This document shows positions 34,872 to 44,844 of a DNA stretch of 64,000 nucleotides, piece after piece (the stretch's first letter is position 1; every line of letters begins with the position of its first letter). This DNA comes from NORP240 sp942492445 (lineage in GTDB: Bacteria > Pseudomonadota > Gammaproteobacteria > Pseudomonadales > Pseudohongiellaceae), in assembly GCA_942492445.1 (NCBI GenBank), contig CALOEW010000086.1, positions 158,897 through 222,896 of the forward strand, written 5' to 3'. The notes under the pieces were generated by a model that was not told where the DNA came from, did no database searches, and worked only from the letters and a program-made list of their open reading frames with translations. Made by a program: the position numbers and the translations under genes.

Positions 34872-37359
34872 TCAACCGATGCCGGAATCCAGTTTCCAGA
34901 TTTCCGTAGCGTATTCCCTGATGGTCCTGTCACTGGAAAAGTAACCGCTGCTGGCGGTGTTGAGTATACTCTTACGTGCCCATTGTTCTTTGTTTTCGAA
35001 TAATAGACCAACTGCTTTCTGGGCATCCACAAATGATCGGAAGTCGGCTGCCGTCATCCACTGGTCATGGGGATCGCGAATGGACCGGCAGATGGAATCG
35101 AAGATTCCGGCTTCACCCTGATCGAAAAATCCGGTTTCCAGCATGGTCATCACCGTGGAAAGGTCCTTGTCGGCACTGATAATCCGGTCTGGCCGATAAC
35201 CCGTGCGCGCTTTTTCCACCTCTTCTGCGTTCAGCCCGAAAAGGAAAAAGTTCTCCGCTCCCACCGCCTCGCGTATTTCGATGTTGGCCCCGTCCAGGGT
35301 ACCTAGGGTCAGAGCGCCATTCATCATAAATTTCATATTGCCAGTACCCGAGGCTTCCTTGCCTGCCGTGGAAATCTGTTCCGACAGGTCGGTTCCGGCA
35401 CAGATGACCTCCATGGCGGTGACATTGTAGTCCGGCAGAAACGCCATGCGCAGCAGGGGGCTGGCCTTGGGGTCGTCATTGATCAGGCTGGCCACGTTGT
35501 TGGCCAGCTTGATGATGAGTTTTGCCATCTCGTATCCGGGAGCCGCCTTGCCACCGAGCAGTATGCAGCGTGGTGTCAGTTCATGGATATCCCCTTGCAG
35601 AATACGGTCATACAGGTGGATTACGTGGAGGATGTTAAGCAGCTGCCGCTTGTATTCGTGGATGCGCTTGACATGAACATCAAACAGCATGTGCGTATCG
35701 AAACTGACTCCACAGCGCCCTTTGACAAGCCTTGCCAGGGATTCCTTGTTGGATTGCTTTACCGACATCCAGCGATCCTGGAAATCCCGGTCATCGGCAA
35801 AGGGCTTGAGACGCGTCAGTTCACTCAGGTCAGAGCGCCAGCTGCCATCTATGGCTTCTTCGATCAGGTGTGCCAGCCCGGGATTGCAGAAAGCCAGCCA
35901 GCGCCTCGGTGTCACGCCGTTGGTCTTGTTGTTGAATTTTTCCGGCCACAGCTCGTAGAAATTTCTGAACCAGCCCTTTCCGCAGCAGCTCGGTGTGCAG
36001 CGCGGCCACGCCGTTGACGGAAAAGCTCCCGACTATGGCCAGATGGGCCATGCGCACCTGGCCGCGGCCCTGTTCGTCGATAATTGACATGGCTTTCATG
36101 CGTTCGGTGTCACCAGGCCAGCGATTGGAAACGTCGTGGAGAAACCTGGCGTTGATTTCGTGAATAATCTCCAGAGGGCGGGGCAGCATCTCCCGGAACA
36201 GGTCAACGGGCCAGCACTCCAGCGCTTCTGGCAGTAATGTATGGTTTGTATATGCCATGGTTCCGGTGGTGATCTCCCACGATCGGTTCCATGCCAGGGC
36301 GTAGTCGTCCACCAGCAGGCGCATCAGTTCAGCCACGGCAATTGCCGGGTGCGTGTCGTTCAACTGGAAGCAGTTTTTATCCGTAAACTGATCAAAGTCG
36401 AATCCGTACCGGGCAACCCAGCGTGACAGAACGTCCTGCAGACTGGCTGAGGTCAGGAAATACTGCTGCCGCAGCCGCAGCACCTTGCCATTCTCACTGG
36501 CGTCATTGGGATACAACACCATGGAGATCTGTTCAGCGGCATTCTTTGCCGCCACCGCCTCTGTGTAGCTGCCGGCATTGAATTCTTCAAGATTGAATTC
36601 CTCGGTTGCTGCTGATTTCCAGAGTCGCAGGGTGTTTACGACATCGTTCTGAAATCCTGGTACCGGCATGTCGAAGGGAATGGCTAGCACGTCGTTTGAA
36701 TGTATCCAGCGCACATGACGTTTGCCCTTGGTATCGACGTCCACGCTGGTATGACCGAAAAATTTCACTACCCGGGCGTCATGAGGAGCCTCGAACAGCC
36801 AGGGATTGCCATTCTGCAGCCACTGATCGGGCTGCTCCACCTGGAAACCGTGGCGGATACGCTGGCGGAACATACCGTAGTCGTAAAGGATGCCGTAGCC
36901 GGTGACAGGCAGCCCCAGAGAAGCACAACTGTCAAGAAAGCAGGCTGCCAGCCTGCCCAGACCGCCGTTTCCCAGCCCCGCGTCCCGCTCCTCGTTGGCG
37001 AGGTTTTCCAGCGACACCCCGAATTCAGTCAGTGCCTCCCGCAGTTGCTGCTCCATGTCCAGATTCATTACCGCATTGGTCAATGCCCGGCCCATCAGAA
37101 ATTCCAGCGACAGATAGGCCACCCGCTTTGGCTTGTCGTGATGGTATCGATGACGGGTTACCCGCCAGCGCTCCACAAGGCGGTCGCGTACGGTAAGGGC
37201 GGCTGCCGTATAAAGATACAGATTACTCTGGTCAGCCTGGTCCCGTCCCAGGGTATAATGGAAATGGCGTTCCAGATCGTTGGTGAAACTTTCCTTGTTC
37301 ATCTCCAGCCAGAGCTGGTGATTTGATTCTTTGGTCTTGTCTATGCTGGTATCACTCAT
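34872..37359 (-). pseudogene. glgP: glycogen/maltodextrin phosphorylase gene with a +1 frameshift
   Basis: The first frame covers most of the protein (VAYLSLEFLMGRALTNAV, DAGLGNGGLGRLAACFLDS, NDTHPAIAVAELMRLLVD, SVNGVAALHTELLRKGL) and then becomes nonsense. The second continues FYELWPEKFNNKTNGVTPRRW, KRIHEYKRQLLNILHV, and the pyridoxal-phosphate lysine region ASGTGNMKFMMNGALTLGT. They join at AAATTT (35959-35964); with one base fewer the text reads Q-N-F-Y-E-L-W, the conserved family sequence. The total of 2488 bases leaves remainder one; a repaired protein has about 828 residues. It releases glucose-1-phosphate from glycogen. The start overlaps the glgX stop by eight bases. Confidence 0.9.
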
Positions 37360-39493
37360 AACTGGAAGGCCTGAAATAATCGGTTTGAGAATCGGGCCCG
37401 TCCGGACGGGCCAGTAACATCACAGTGGAGCAGGAAAACAGCCGCAGTTGACTGTCCACCAGGCAGTTGCCAGGGTCCGGGATGCCTGACTCGAGCGCGG
37501 TATCAAAGAGAATCTCCCATTGCTGGACATTCCGTAATTCCGGGAGTTTGAACGTTGTCGCGTCGCGGCCGGCATGAAAAATGATGAACAGTTTTTCCAC
37601 CTGATCGGCGTCCGGGTTGAACCAGTTGAGAAGATGGCCCAGGGTGCGCGCCTGGTGATCTGACCAGTGGCTCGGCTGCATCAGTTCGCCGGTTTTGCTA
37701 TACCACTCAACCATGGGTTGTTCGCGATCTTCGCTGTAATGAATATAACGGTCCATGGAAAAGATCCGAAAACGGCTGCGCAGAGCAATCAGATGGCGTA
37801 CGAATTCCATTTGACGTTTTCCGAATCTGTCAACAGCCTCCCAGTTGATCCAGTTGAGTTCATTGTCCTGACAATAGGCATTGTTATTGCCCTGTTGTGA
37901 ACGTCCCAGTTCATCTCCTGCCGACAACATGGGTGTTCCCTGGGACAGTAGCATGGTGGCGAGCAGATTGCGTTGCTGACGCCAGCGCAGGATATTGATC
38001 GAGGCATCGGTGGTCGGCCCTTCGATGCCGTAGTTGTCACTGTAGTTTTCCCGGTGACCGTCCTGGTTATCCTCCAGGTTCAGTTCATTATGGCGGTTGC
38101 GGTAGCTCATCAGATCAGCCAGGGTGAAACCGTCGTGACTAGTGACGAAATTGATGCTGGCGCTGGGGCGACGTCCAGAATGCTCGAAGATGTCACTGGA
38201 CCCGTGAATGCGTCTTGCCAGATCGGGCATAACGCCGGAGTCGCCCCTCCAGAAACGTCGAATCGTATCTCTGAACCGGTCGTTCCATTCGCTCCAGCCG
38301 GCGGGAAACTGCCCGAGCTGGTAGCCGCCTGGCCCGATATCCCAAGGTTCAGCGATAAATTTCGTGCCGGCCAGTACCGGGTCCTGCAGCAGTGCGTCGA
38401 AGAATCCACTGCCCTGGTCGAAGCCCTGCTGTTCCCTGCCCAGCACCGGTGCCAGGTCGAAACGAAACCCGTCTACCTGCATGGTCGACACCCAGTAACG
38501 CAGGCAATCCATGATCATCTGTATGACACGCGGATGCAGGACATTGATGGTGTTGCCACATCCGGTGTCATTGATATAGTAACGGCGATCATCCGGTTGT
38601 AGCCGGTAGTAGGAAAGATTGTCTATTCCCTTGAAGGACAGAGTTGGTCCGAGCCGGTTGCCTTCGGCGGTATGATTGAAAACGATGTCCAGGATGACTT
38701 CCATACCTGCATCATGGATGGCGTCCACCATGGTGCGGAATTCGTAAATGTCGTTGCCACTCAGGTAGTGCTGGTGGGGGGTAAAGTACGACATGGTGTT
38801 GTAACCCCAGTAATTGCTCAAACCCCGTTCCAGCAGAAAGGGTTCACTGATGAAGGCCTGGACCGGCAGCAGCTCGATGCTGGTTATGCCCAGACTTTTC
38901 AGATAGTCCAACACTCGCGCGTTAGACACACCGGAAAATCTGCCGCGATCCCTGACCGGCACGTCCGGGTGCAGTCGCGTGAGCCCCTTGACATGCGCTT
39001 CATAAATCAGCGTGTCGGCCTTGAGTATCCGGTTTCGCGGAGGGGGAGGAGAAATCCTATCCTCAACCACCACGCATTTGGGCATGAGGGCGGCGTTGTC
39101 GCGTATGTCCATGGACAGGTCTGCGTCCTTGCTTCTGGATTCGTAGCCATAGTGCCGGTCTGACCAGGTTAATTCTCCTTTGAGTTGTCGGGCATAGGGA
39201 TCAAGCAGCAGTTTATTGGGATTGAAGCGGTGGCCCAGGTGGGGCTGATAGGGACCGTAAACCCGATAGCCATACAGGGTGCCAGGCCCTGCATCCGGCA
39301 GGAAGCCGTGCCAGACCTGATTGCTTACGGAAGGAAGTTCCAGACGCCAAGTTTCTGTAGAGCCGTCTTCTGAAAAGAGGCACAGTTCTATCCGTTCGGC
39401 ATTGGCGGAAAACAAGGCGAAATTGACACCTCCATCCTGGTACGTGGCGCCCAGCGGATAGGGCTGACCGGATTCGAGTGAGGGTTTGCGCAT
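37352..39493 (-). CDS. glgX: glycogen debranching enzyme GlgX
   Basis: A 713-residue GH13 enzyme that hydrolyses alpha-1,6 branches left by the phosphorylase. It begins with the starch-binding-like N-terminal domain (YPLGATYQDGGVNFALFSANAERIELCLF, in part), then has ILDIVFNHTAEG, nucleophile in VDGFRFDLAPVLG, acid/base in KFIAEPWDIGPGG, and NFVTSHDGFTL. The length fits GlgX. The start codon directly abuts the glgB stop with no spacer. Confidence 0.94.
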   Translation of the reverse strand: MRKPSLESGQPYPLGATYQDGGVNFALFSANAERIELCLFSEDGSTETWRLELPSVSNQVWHGFLPDAGPGTLYGYRVYGPYQPHLGHRFNPNKLLLDPYARQLKGELTWSDRHYGYESRSKDADLSMDIRDNAALMPKCVVVEDRISPPPPRNRILKADTLIYEAHVKGLTRLHPDVPVRDRGRFSGVSNARVLDYLKSLGITSIELLPVQAFISEPFLLERGLSNYWGYNTMSYFTPHQHYLSGNDIYEFRTMVDAIHDAGMEVILDIVFNHTAEGNRLGPTLSFKGIDNLSYYRLQPDDRRYYINDTGCGNTINVLHPRVIQMIMDCLRYWVSTMQVDGFRFDLAPVLGREQQGFDQGSGFFDALLQDPVLAGTKFIAEPWDIGPGGYQLGQFPAGWSEWNDRFRDTIRRFWRGDSGVMPDLARRIHGSSDIFEHSGRRPSASINFVTSHDGFTLADLMSYRNRHNELNLEDNQDGHRENYSDNYGIEGPTTDASINILRWRQQRNLLATMLLSQGTPMLSAGDELGRSQQGNNNAYCQDNELNWINWEAVDRFGKRQMEFVRHLIALRSRFRIFSMDRYIHYSEDREQPMVEWYSKTGELMQPSHWSDHQARTLGHLLNWFNPDADQVEKLFIIFHAGRDATTFKLPELRNVQQWEILFDTALESGIPDPGNCLVDSQLRLFSCSTVMLLARPDGPDSQTDYFRPSSYE

Positions 39494-41707
39494 CTATCGG
39501 GCTGCCTGTCGTGTCAGTATCAGCGTCGCCAGTGGTGGCAGCGTCACGATCAGCGAGTAGCGCCGGCCATGGCTTGGAATGTGATCCGCTTCGACTCCAT
39601 CCGGGTTGCCGTGACCGGTTCCCCCGTAGTCAGCGCTGTTGGTGTTCAGGCGTTCCAGCCAGGTGCCCGGTTCCGGCACTCCGAAACGATAACTTTCGTA
39701 CAGTGTGGGTGTCAGATTGCATGCCACGATAACCGGTTCGTCATCCACCTGACCTTTGCGTAGAAATAGAAAAATGGCTCCGGAGTGCTCGCCGGCTGCG
39801 ATCCATTCGAACGCCTGCGGGTCGCTGTCCCGCCGCCACAGGGAAGGATACTGAAGGTACAGGCGGTTCAGTTCCCTGACCAGACGTTGAATACCCTTGT
39901 GACTTTCATACTGCAGCAGATGCCAGTCAAGACTCTGATCATGGTTCCATTCCTGGCGCTGGGCAATTTCAGCGCCCATAAATAACAACTGCTTTCCCGG
40001 ATGCCCCCACATGAAACCCAGATACGCACGCAGATTGGCAAATTTCTGCCAGTCATCACCGGGCATTTTTTCCAGCAACGATTGTTTGCCATGGACCACC
40101 TCGTCGTGGCTCAGTGGCAGAATGAAATTTTCACTGAAGCCATATAAAAGTCCGAAGGTCATTTCATTCTGGTGGTACTGCCTATGAATCGGGTCCCGGC
40201 TCATGTAAGTGAGCGTATCGTTCATCCAACCCAGATTCCACTTGAAGCCGAACCCCAGGCCACCGCTGTCGGCAAAATGCGTGATACCCGGCCAGGCGGT
40301 CGATTCCTCGGCGATCATCATGATATCGGGGAAGCGCTGGTAAGCCCTGGTATTGATCTGCCTGAGCAGATCGATAGCGGCCAGATTTTCTCTGCCACCC
40401 AGGTGGTTGGGCAGCCACTCTCCCTCTTCGCGGCTGTAATCCAGGTACAGCATGGACGCAACGGCATCGAAGCGCAGTCCGTCGATGTGAAACTCCTCCA
40501 GCCAGTACAGGGCGTTACTCAAAAGGTAGCTTCGTACTTCCGGGCGGTCGTAGTTGAAAATGTAGGTTTTCCAGTCGGGATGGAATCCCTGGCGTGGATC
40601 GCTGTGCTCGTATAGATGGGTGCCGTCAAAGTACCCCAGCCCATGATTATCTGTAGGAAAGTGACCTGGCACCCAGTCAAGAAGCACGCCGATATCATTG
40701 CGATGGGCGAGGTCGACCAGATACCTGAAATCGTTTGTTGATCCGTAGCGGCAACTTGGTGCGAACATGCCCAGCGGCTGGTAGCCCCAGGAGCCATCGA
40801 ACGGATGCTCGTTGATGGGCATCAGTTGTATATGCGTAAAGCCCAGATCCCTGACATAGGGGATCAGGCTGTCTGCCAGCTGGCGATAATCCAGGAACCG
40901 GTCACCGTCGCCACCGCGCCGCCAGGAACCAGCGTGTACCTCGTAGATTGTAACGGGGGAATCGATCTGTTGCCTTTTGCCCCGGTTTTGCATCCAGTCC
41001 AGATCCTGCCAGGTGAATTTCACTTCGGCCGGTATCCGCGATGCCGTACCGGGACGCAGTTCCATCGCCCGTGCATAGGGGTCCGCCTTCAACGGCAGGG
41101 AATTACCATCAGCGGCCTGGATCGCGTATTTATAGTTCTCACCCGGCTTCACCCCGGGCAGGAACAGATCCCAGACTCCGCTGTCGTAATGCACGCGCAT
41201 GGGATGAATGCGTTCATCCCAGTTGTTGAAATCTCCGACCACGGCTACGCGGCGGGCATTGGGTGCCCAGACCGCGAAACGCACACCGATGACGCCGTCC
41301 TGGGAAATCGGGTTGGCGCCCAGCATTCGATAGGCGTATTCATTGGACCCCTCGTGGAAAAGATAAAGGTCGTCAGCGCCGAGTGTCGTAGGGAAACGAT
41401 AAGGATCGTCGATGTCGATACTGGTGAGCGGATAATGGACCCGCAGCCGGTACCTGGTCAGTTCGGGGTAAGCTATCATGCCCTCGAAAAATCCGCTTTT
41501 GTGAAGTCTCTCAAGTTCTCCCAGCAAGGTTTCACTGTCCGTACCAAGTACTTCCACAGCTTCCGCACCTGGTAAATAAGTTCGGATAACCCGTCGCGAA
41601 TTGTCTTTTGTAGAGTGAATTCCCAGCACCGCAAACGGATTGTTGAAATTGCCTGCTACAACGGACTCAAGTACTGCGTTGTCGATGATCTGTCTATGGT
41701 TGTTCAT
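39494..41707 (-). CDS. glgB: 1,4-alpha-glucan branching enzyme
   Basis: A 737-residue GH13 subfamily 9 enzyme forming alpha-1,6 branches in glycogen. It has the N-terminal carbohydrate-binding domain (NNPFAVLGIHSTKD), the second domain VRFAVWAPNARRVAVVGDFNNWD, and the barrel with nucleophile in GLRFDAVASMLYLDY, acid/base in MIAEESTAWPG and the third acid in LPLSHDEVVHGK. The start is the ATG at 41707: it follows AAGGAATTC and overlaps the malQ stop (ATGA). A longer in-frame extension into malQ has no similarity to the family. Confidence 0.95.
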   Translation of the reverse strand: MNNHRQIIDNAVLESVVAGNFNNPFAVLGIHSTKDNSRRVIRTYLPGAEAVEVLGTDSETLLGELERLHKSGFFEGMIAYPELTRYRLRVHYPLTSIDIDDPYRFPTTLGADDLYLFHEGSNEYAYRMLGANPISQDGVIGVRFAVWAPNARRVAVVGDFNNWDERIHPMRVHYDSGVWDLFLPGVKPGENYKYAIQAADGNSLPLKADPYARAMELRPGTASRIPAEVKFTWQDLDWMQNRGKRQQIDSPVTIYEVHAGSWRRGGDGDRFLDYRQLADSLIPYVRDLGFTHIQLMPINEHPFDGSWGYQPLGMFAPSCRYGSTNDFRYLVDLAHRNDIGVLLDWVPGHFPTDNHGLGYFDGTHLYEHSDPRQGFHPDWKTYIFNYDRPEVRSYLLSNALYWLEEFHIDGLRFDAVASMLYLDYSREEGEWLPNHLGGRENLAAIDLLRQINTRAYQRFPDIMMIAEESTAWPGITHFADSGGLGFGFKWNLGWMNDTLTYMSRDPIHRQYHQNEMTFGLLYGFSENFILPLSHDEVVHGKQSLLEKMPGDDWQKFANLRAYLGFMWGHPGKQLLFMGAEIAQRQEWNHDQSLDWHLLQYESHKGIQRLVRELNRLYLQYPSLWRRDSDPQAFEWIAAGEHSGAIFLFLRKGQVDDEPVIVACNLTPTLYESYRFGVPEPGTWLERLNTNSADYGGTGHGNPDGVEADHIPSHGRRYSLIVTLPPLATLILTRQAAR

Positions 41708-43839
41708 GAATTCCTTCTCGCCGCAATAAACGCCTCCAGCAGTTGCCTGCACCCTGAGATGGAGAACAGTTCCTCGAGGGCGGCTGGCAGTTTGCGTCGC
41801 CAGTTCGGGTACTCCCGGCTGGTGCCTGGAATATTTATGGGCACCTCCACGAGACACAGGTCTTCGGGTTGTATCGATACCAGCTGTGCAGCGCTGCCGG
41901 CACAAGCCTGAAGAATCGCCTTGCATAAATTATTGTCAAAAGTCCGGTGTATATTGAAATCCTGCCAATTTTCGGGGAGCAGGTGTAATTCATTAAGCCA
42001 GTGAAGTGTCTGGATCAGGTCTGACTCCCTGGCCCCGATGGCAGCCGCCAGTTCATCTTGATTCTCAATCAGGCCGATCTCGTTCCGTAGAGCCAGGTCC
42101 CGTTTCGACCACCAGGCAGCGAGGGTAGGAACGTCGTGATTGGCTACCATGGCCAGTGCTGTCGGGTTCCAATCGCGCGGGTGTCGAAAATGCACCAGAT
42201 CGTATTTTTCGAAATAGAACAACAGGTTTGAAAATACCGAAGCGTTGCCCATGAGGTCCCTGATTTCGGGGGGCACGATACCGAGATCCTCGCCGATAAT
42301 CACACATTGCTGCCTGTGGCTTTCCAGTTTCAGTATCGCGAACAGATCTTCGGCAGGATAACTGACGTAGGCACCCTTCCCGGTGTGATCCTGTCCCGGG
42401 CACCACCACAGGCGCATCAGGCTCATGATATGGTCGATACGCAAGGCGCCGCAATGGGCCATGTTGTCTTTGAGCAATTCGATAAAATGGGAATAACCGG
42501 ACAGTCTCAGCGCCAGCGGACTCATCGGTGGCAGTCCCCAGTTCTGTCCCTGGGGTGCAAGGGGGTCAGGAGGCGCGCCAACGCTGGCGCCAGGACAGAA
42601 CAGTTGCGGATTGAGCTGTACCTCGGCTCCGTTGCGATCGCTACCCACCGCCAGATCCCGCACCAGGCCTACGGCCATACCTTTTTCCCGGGCCAGTTCC
42701 TGACAGGCCTCCAGCTGGGACTCGGCCAGCCACTGCAGGTAGTAGTGATATTCCGTATGACGAGCCTGATGCAGCGAGAATCGCTGACGATGCGCCTGAA
42801 ATTCGCCGAATTGGCTCAGTGCCTCACCTTTGCTCTGCAACCAGGACCTGAACAACTCTCCGCGCCGAGTGGACTGCTCCAGGTGGTGTTCCCTGAAGCG
42901 CTTGAACATCTTCGACAGCACGGTGTGCTTGATATGGTTGATGGCCTCGTAGTCAACCAGATCCGCCAATCGCAACTCAGCCAGTCTTGACTGGAACGCC
43001 GGACGCGCGACGTATTCCTGAATCGAGCTGCTTTCCTGGAATTCCGGCTCCCGTTCAGCGTCAATGTAAAGGGTATTGAGAAATCGCCGGTCCAGCGGAC
43101 TGTAGGGGCTGCAATTTTCCGGCGCCAGGCTGTCCTGAATGTGCAATGGGTTGAGAACCACGAAATCCAGGCCGGCATCGCCAGCCAGCCGCACAAAGTC
43201 CGCAAGGTCTGTGAAGTCTCCCATGCCCCAGTTTCGGGCGGATCGCAGTTCGTAAAGATGTACCGAGATGCCGGCCAGCTTGCGGCCGTCCCTGGCCCAA
43301 CCGGGCTGATGACATCTGGCCGGAGTCGCGATCAATGTGGCCACGCAACTGCGGCCCGCCGCTTTCAGCGTCAGTCTGTGGTACCCGGCCGGCACGGGGG
43401 GGAGATGCAACTGCAGGGTGTCGCTGGGGCCGGTTCCCGGGCTGGCAGTCTCAGACGCGCGCAGATCGCGAGGGAAGAAACCACCGCTCAACTCGTCTCC
43501 GGCCTCAATCTGAAGCGACCATTCAAACCGTAAGTCCAGTTCCGCCGGTGTGATCTGTAACTGCAGCTGAGTGTCGCGCTCGCAATCGACCACCTTGGCG
43601 GCTGGAAGCCAGTGGCCTCTCGCCTGCTGCCGGAACTTTTCCAGCAAGGCGTTGACGTCACTGGAGGCCGTGAGTGGAACTCCCATCAGTGCCAGTACCG
43701 CGAGGCGATTGGAGTAAGGAATTTCCTGGCGTTCACCGGCGTAGTTGATAAAGCTGTCCATGATGCCATGCAACTCGAGAAGTTGAAGAACTTCCTTGCC
43801 CAGGGGTAATGCCGGTTGTGAACTGTTCACATCTACCAT
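41704..43839 (-). CDS. malQ: 4-alpha-glucanotransferase (amylomaltase)
   Basis: A GH77 enzyme of about 711 residues that rearranges maltodextrins left from glycogen breakdown. Active-site motifs: GALRIDHIMSLMRLWWCP (nucleophile), CVIIGEDLGIVPPEIRDLM (acid/base) and MVANHDVPTLAAWW. The N-terminal region (about 1-170) is the extension seen in long bacterial MalQ. I chose ATG 43839 (MVDVNSSQPALPL), which lies seven bases beyond the glk stop. In-frame starts at 43878 and 43893 would overlap glk. No strong ribosome site is seen at any of them. Confidence 0.92.
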   Translation of the reverse strand: MVDVNSSQPALPLGKEVLQLLELHGIMDSFINYAGERQEIPYSNRLAVLALMGVPLTASSDVNALLEKFRQQARGHWLPAAKVVDCERDTQLQLQITPAELDLRFEWSLQIEAGDELSGGFFPRDLRASETASPGTGPSDTLQLHLPPVPAGYHRLTLKAAGRSCVATLIATPARCHQPGWARDGRKLAGISVHLYELRSARNWGMGDFTDLADFVRLAGDAGLDFVVLNPLHIQDSLAPENCSPYSPLDRRFLNTLYIDAEREPEFQESSSIQEYVARPAFQSRLAELRLADLVDYEAINHIKHTVLSKMFKRFREHHLEQSTRRGELFRSWLQSKGEALSQFGEFQAHRQRFSLHQARHTEYHYYLQWLAESQLEACQELAREKGMAVGLVRDLAVGSDRNGAEVQLNPQLFCPGASVGAPPDPLAPQGQNWGLPPMSPLALRLSGYSHFIELLKDNMAHCGALRIDHIMSLMRLWWCPGQDHTGKGAYVSYPAEDLFAILKLESHRQQCVIIGEDLGIVPPEIRDLMGNASVFSNLLFYFEKYDLVHFRHPRDWNPTALAMVANHDVPTLAAWWSKRDLALRNEIGLIENQDELAAAIGARESDLIQTLHWLNELHLLPENWQDFNIHRTFDNNLCKAILQACAGSAAQLVSIQPEDLCLVEVPINIPGTSREYPNWRRKLPAALEELFSISGCRQLLEAFIAARRNS

Positions 43840-43846
43840 GCTGTAG

Positions 43847-44830
43847 TCAATCTGAATTTTCACCCTGCAGCCGGACATACCGGACCGCGCCAAGCAGTCC
43901 CGGCTGGAGTGTCAGGACCCTGGCGACCGGGATCTGCCGGCAGTAGTCGCTGTAACGGCCCTTGTTACTGAACTGTTCGAGGAAAATGCCTCCGTCGAAG
44001 AGCTCACCCAGTCCCTGCAACAGGCCCCCGGACAAATAGATGCCACCCTTGGCACCCAGTGCCAGAGCCAGATCTCCGCAGACACTGCCGAATATTTGTG
44101 TAAACAATGCTATCGTCTTCCTGCTACGTGGGTCTCCCGAGCCTGCCAGCGCAGTGATTTCCTCGGGCAGGCGCCGGCGTTCATCACCCTCAATCAGGCC
44201 GACCGCCCGGTACAGGTTTGCAAGGCCCGGGCCAGAAATCAGGCGCTCCACCGACAGGCGCGGGAATGCCGGCCACAGGCTGGCGAGCAGTCGTGCCTGC
44301 AGCTCGTCCTGGGGAGCGAAACTGATATGCCCGCCTTCGGATTCCACGACCTGCCCGTCAGGCAACAGGGCCGACACCCCCAATCCTGTCCCGGGACCGA
44401 TAATCGCCCGATTCATGCCGTCTACCCTGCCGGAGGGAGCTCGCAGCCATTGCAGCTCCCGATCCTGCAGAGCTGGTATTGCATGGGCCTGGGCTGAAAA
44501 GTCGTTGACGGTCAGCACCCGGCAGTCAAATTCCCTGGCCAGACTGGCAGGGTCCACCGTCCAGGAAAGGTTCGCCAGCCTGACCGGTTCGGATTGCACA
44601 TCGCCGGGTAATGCCAGGCAAAGAATTTTAACGGAACCGGCGGGTAGACCCTGTCGGGACAGCTGTGCCTGGTAGTGACGAAGAGCGTCCTCCAGGCCGC
44701 CAAAACCTGAACACTCATAGACTTCGATGCACTGTAACTGTGCATCCGCCGTGATCAGCGAACCAAAACGGATGCGGGTGCCCCCCACATCCGCGACGAT
44801 AGCGAACAGATTCCGGTGCTGACTGCTCAT
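43847..44830 (-). CDS. glk: glucokinase
   Basis: A 327-residue hexokinase-fold enzyme of the proteobacterial Glk family, phosphorylating glucose with ATP. Motifs: FAIVADVGGTRIRFG (phosphate loop), TVNDFSAQAHAIP (catalytic Asp), AIIGPGTGLGVSALL and VVESEGGHISFAPQDE, then GGIYLSGGLLQGL. It takes free glucose produced by GlgX and MalQ into the ED pathway. It lies 14 bases after ettA and upstream of malQ. Confidence 0.94.
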   Translation of the reverse strand: MSSQHRNLFAIVADVGGTRIRFGSLITADAQLQCIEVYECSGFGGLEDALRHYQAQLSRQGLPAGSVKILCLALPGDVQSEPVRLANLSWTVDPASLAREFDCRVLTVNDFSAQAHAIPALQDRELQWLRAPSGRVDGMNRAIIGPGTGLGVSALLPDGQVVESEGGHISFAPQDELQARLLASLWPAFPRLSVERLISGPGLANLYRAVGLIEGDERRRLPEEITALAGSGDPRSRKTIALFTQIFGSVCGDLALALGAKGGIYLSGGLLQGLGELFDGGIFLEQFSNKGRYSDYCRQIPVARVLTLQPGLLGAVRYVRLQGENSD

Positions 44831-44844
44831 GACGCTGCCCGGCC

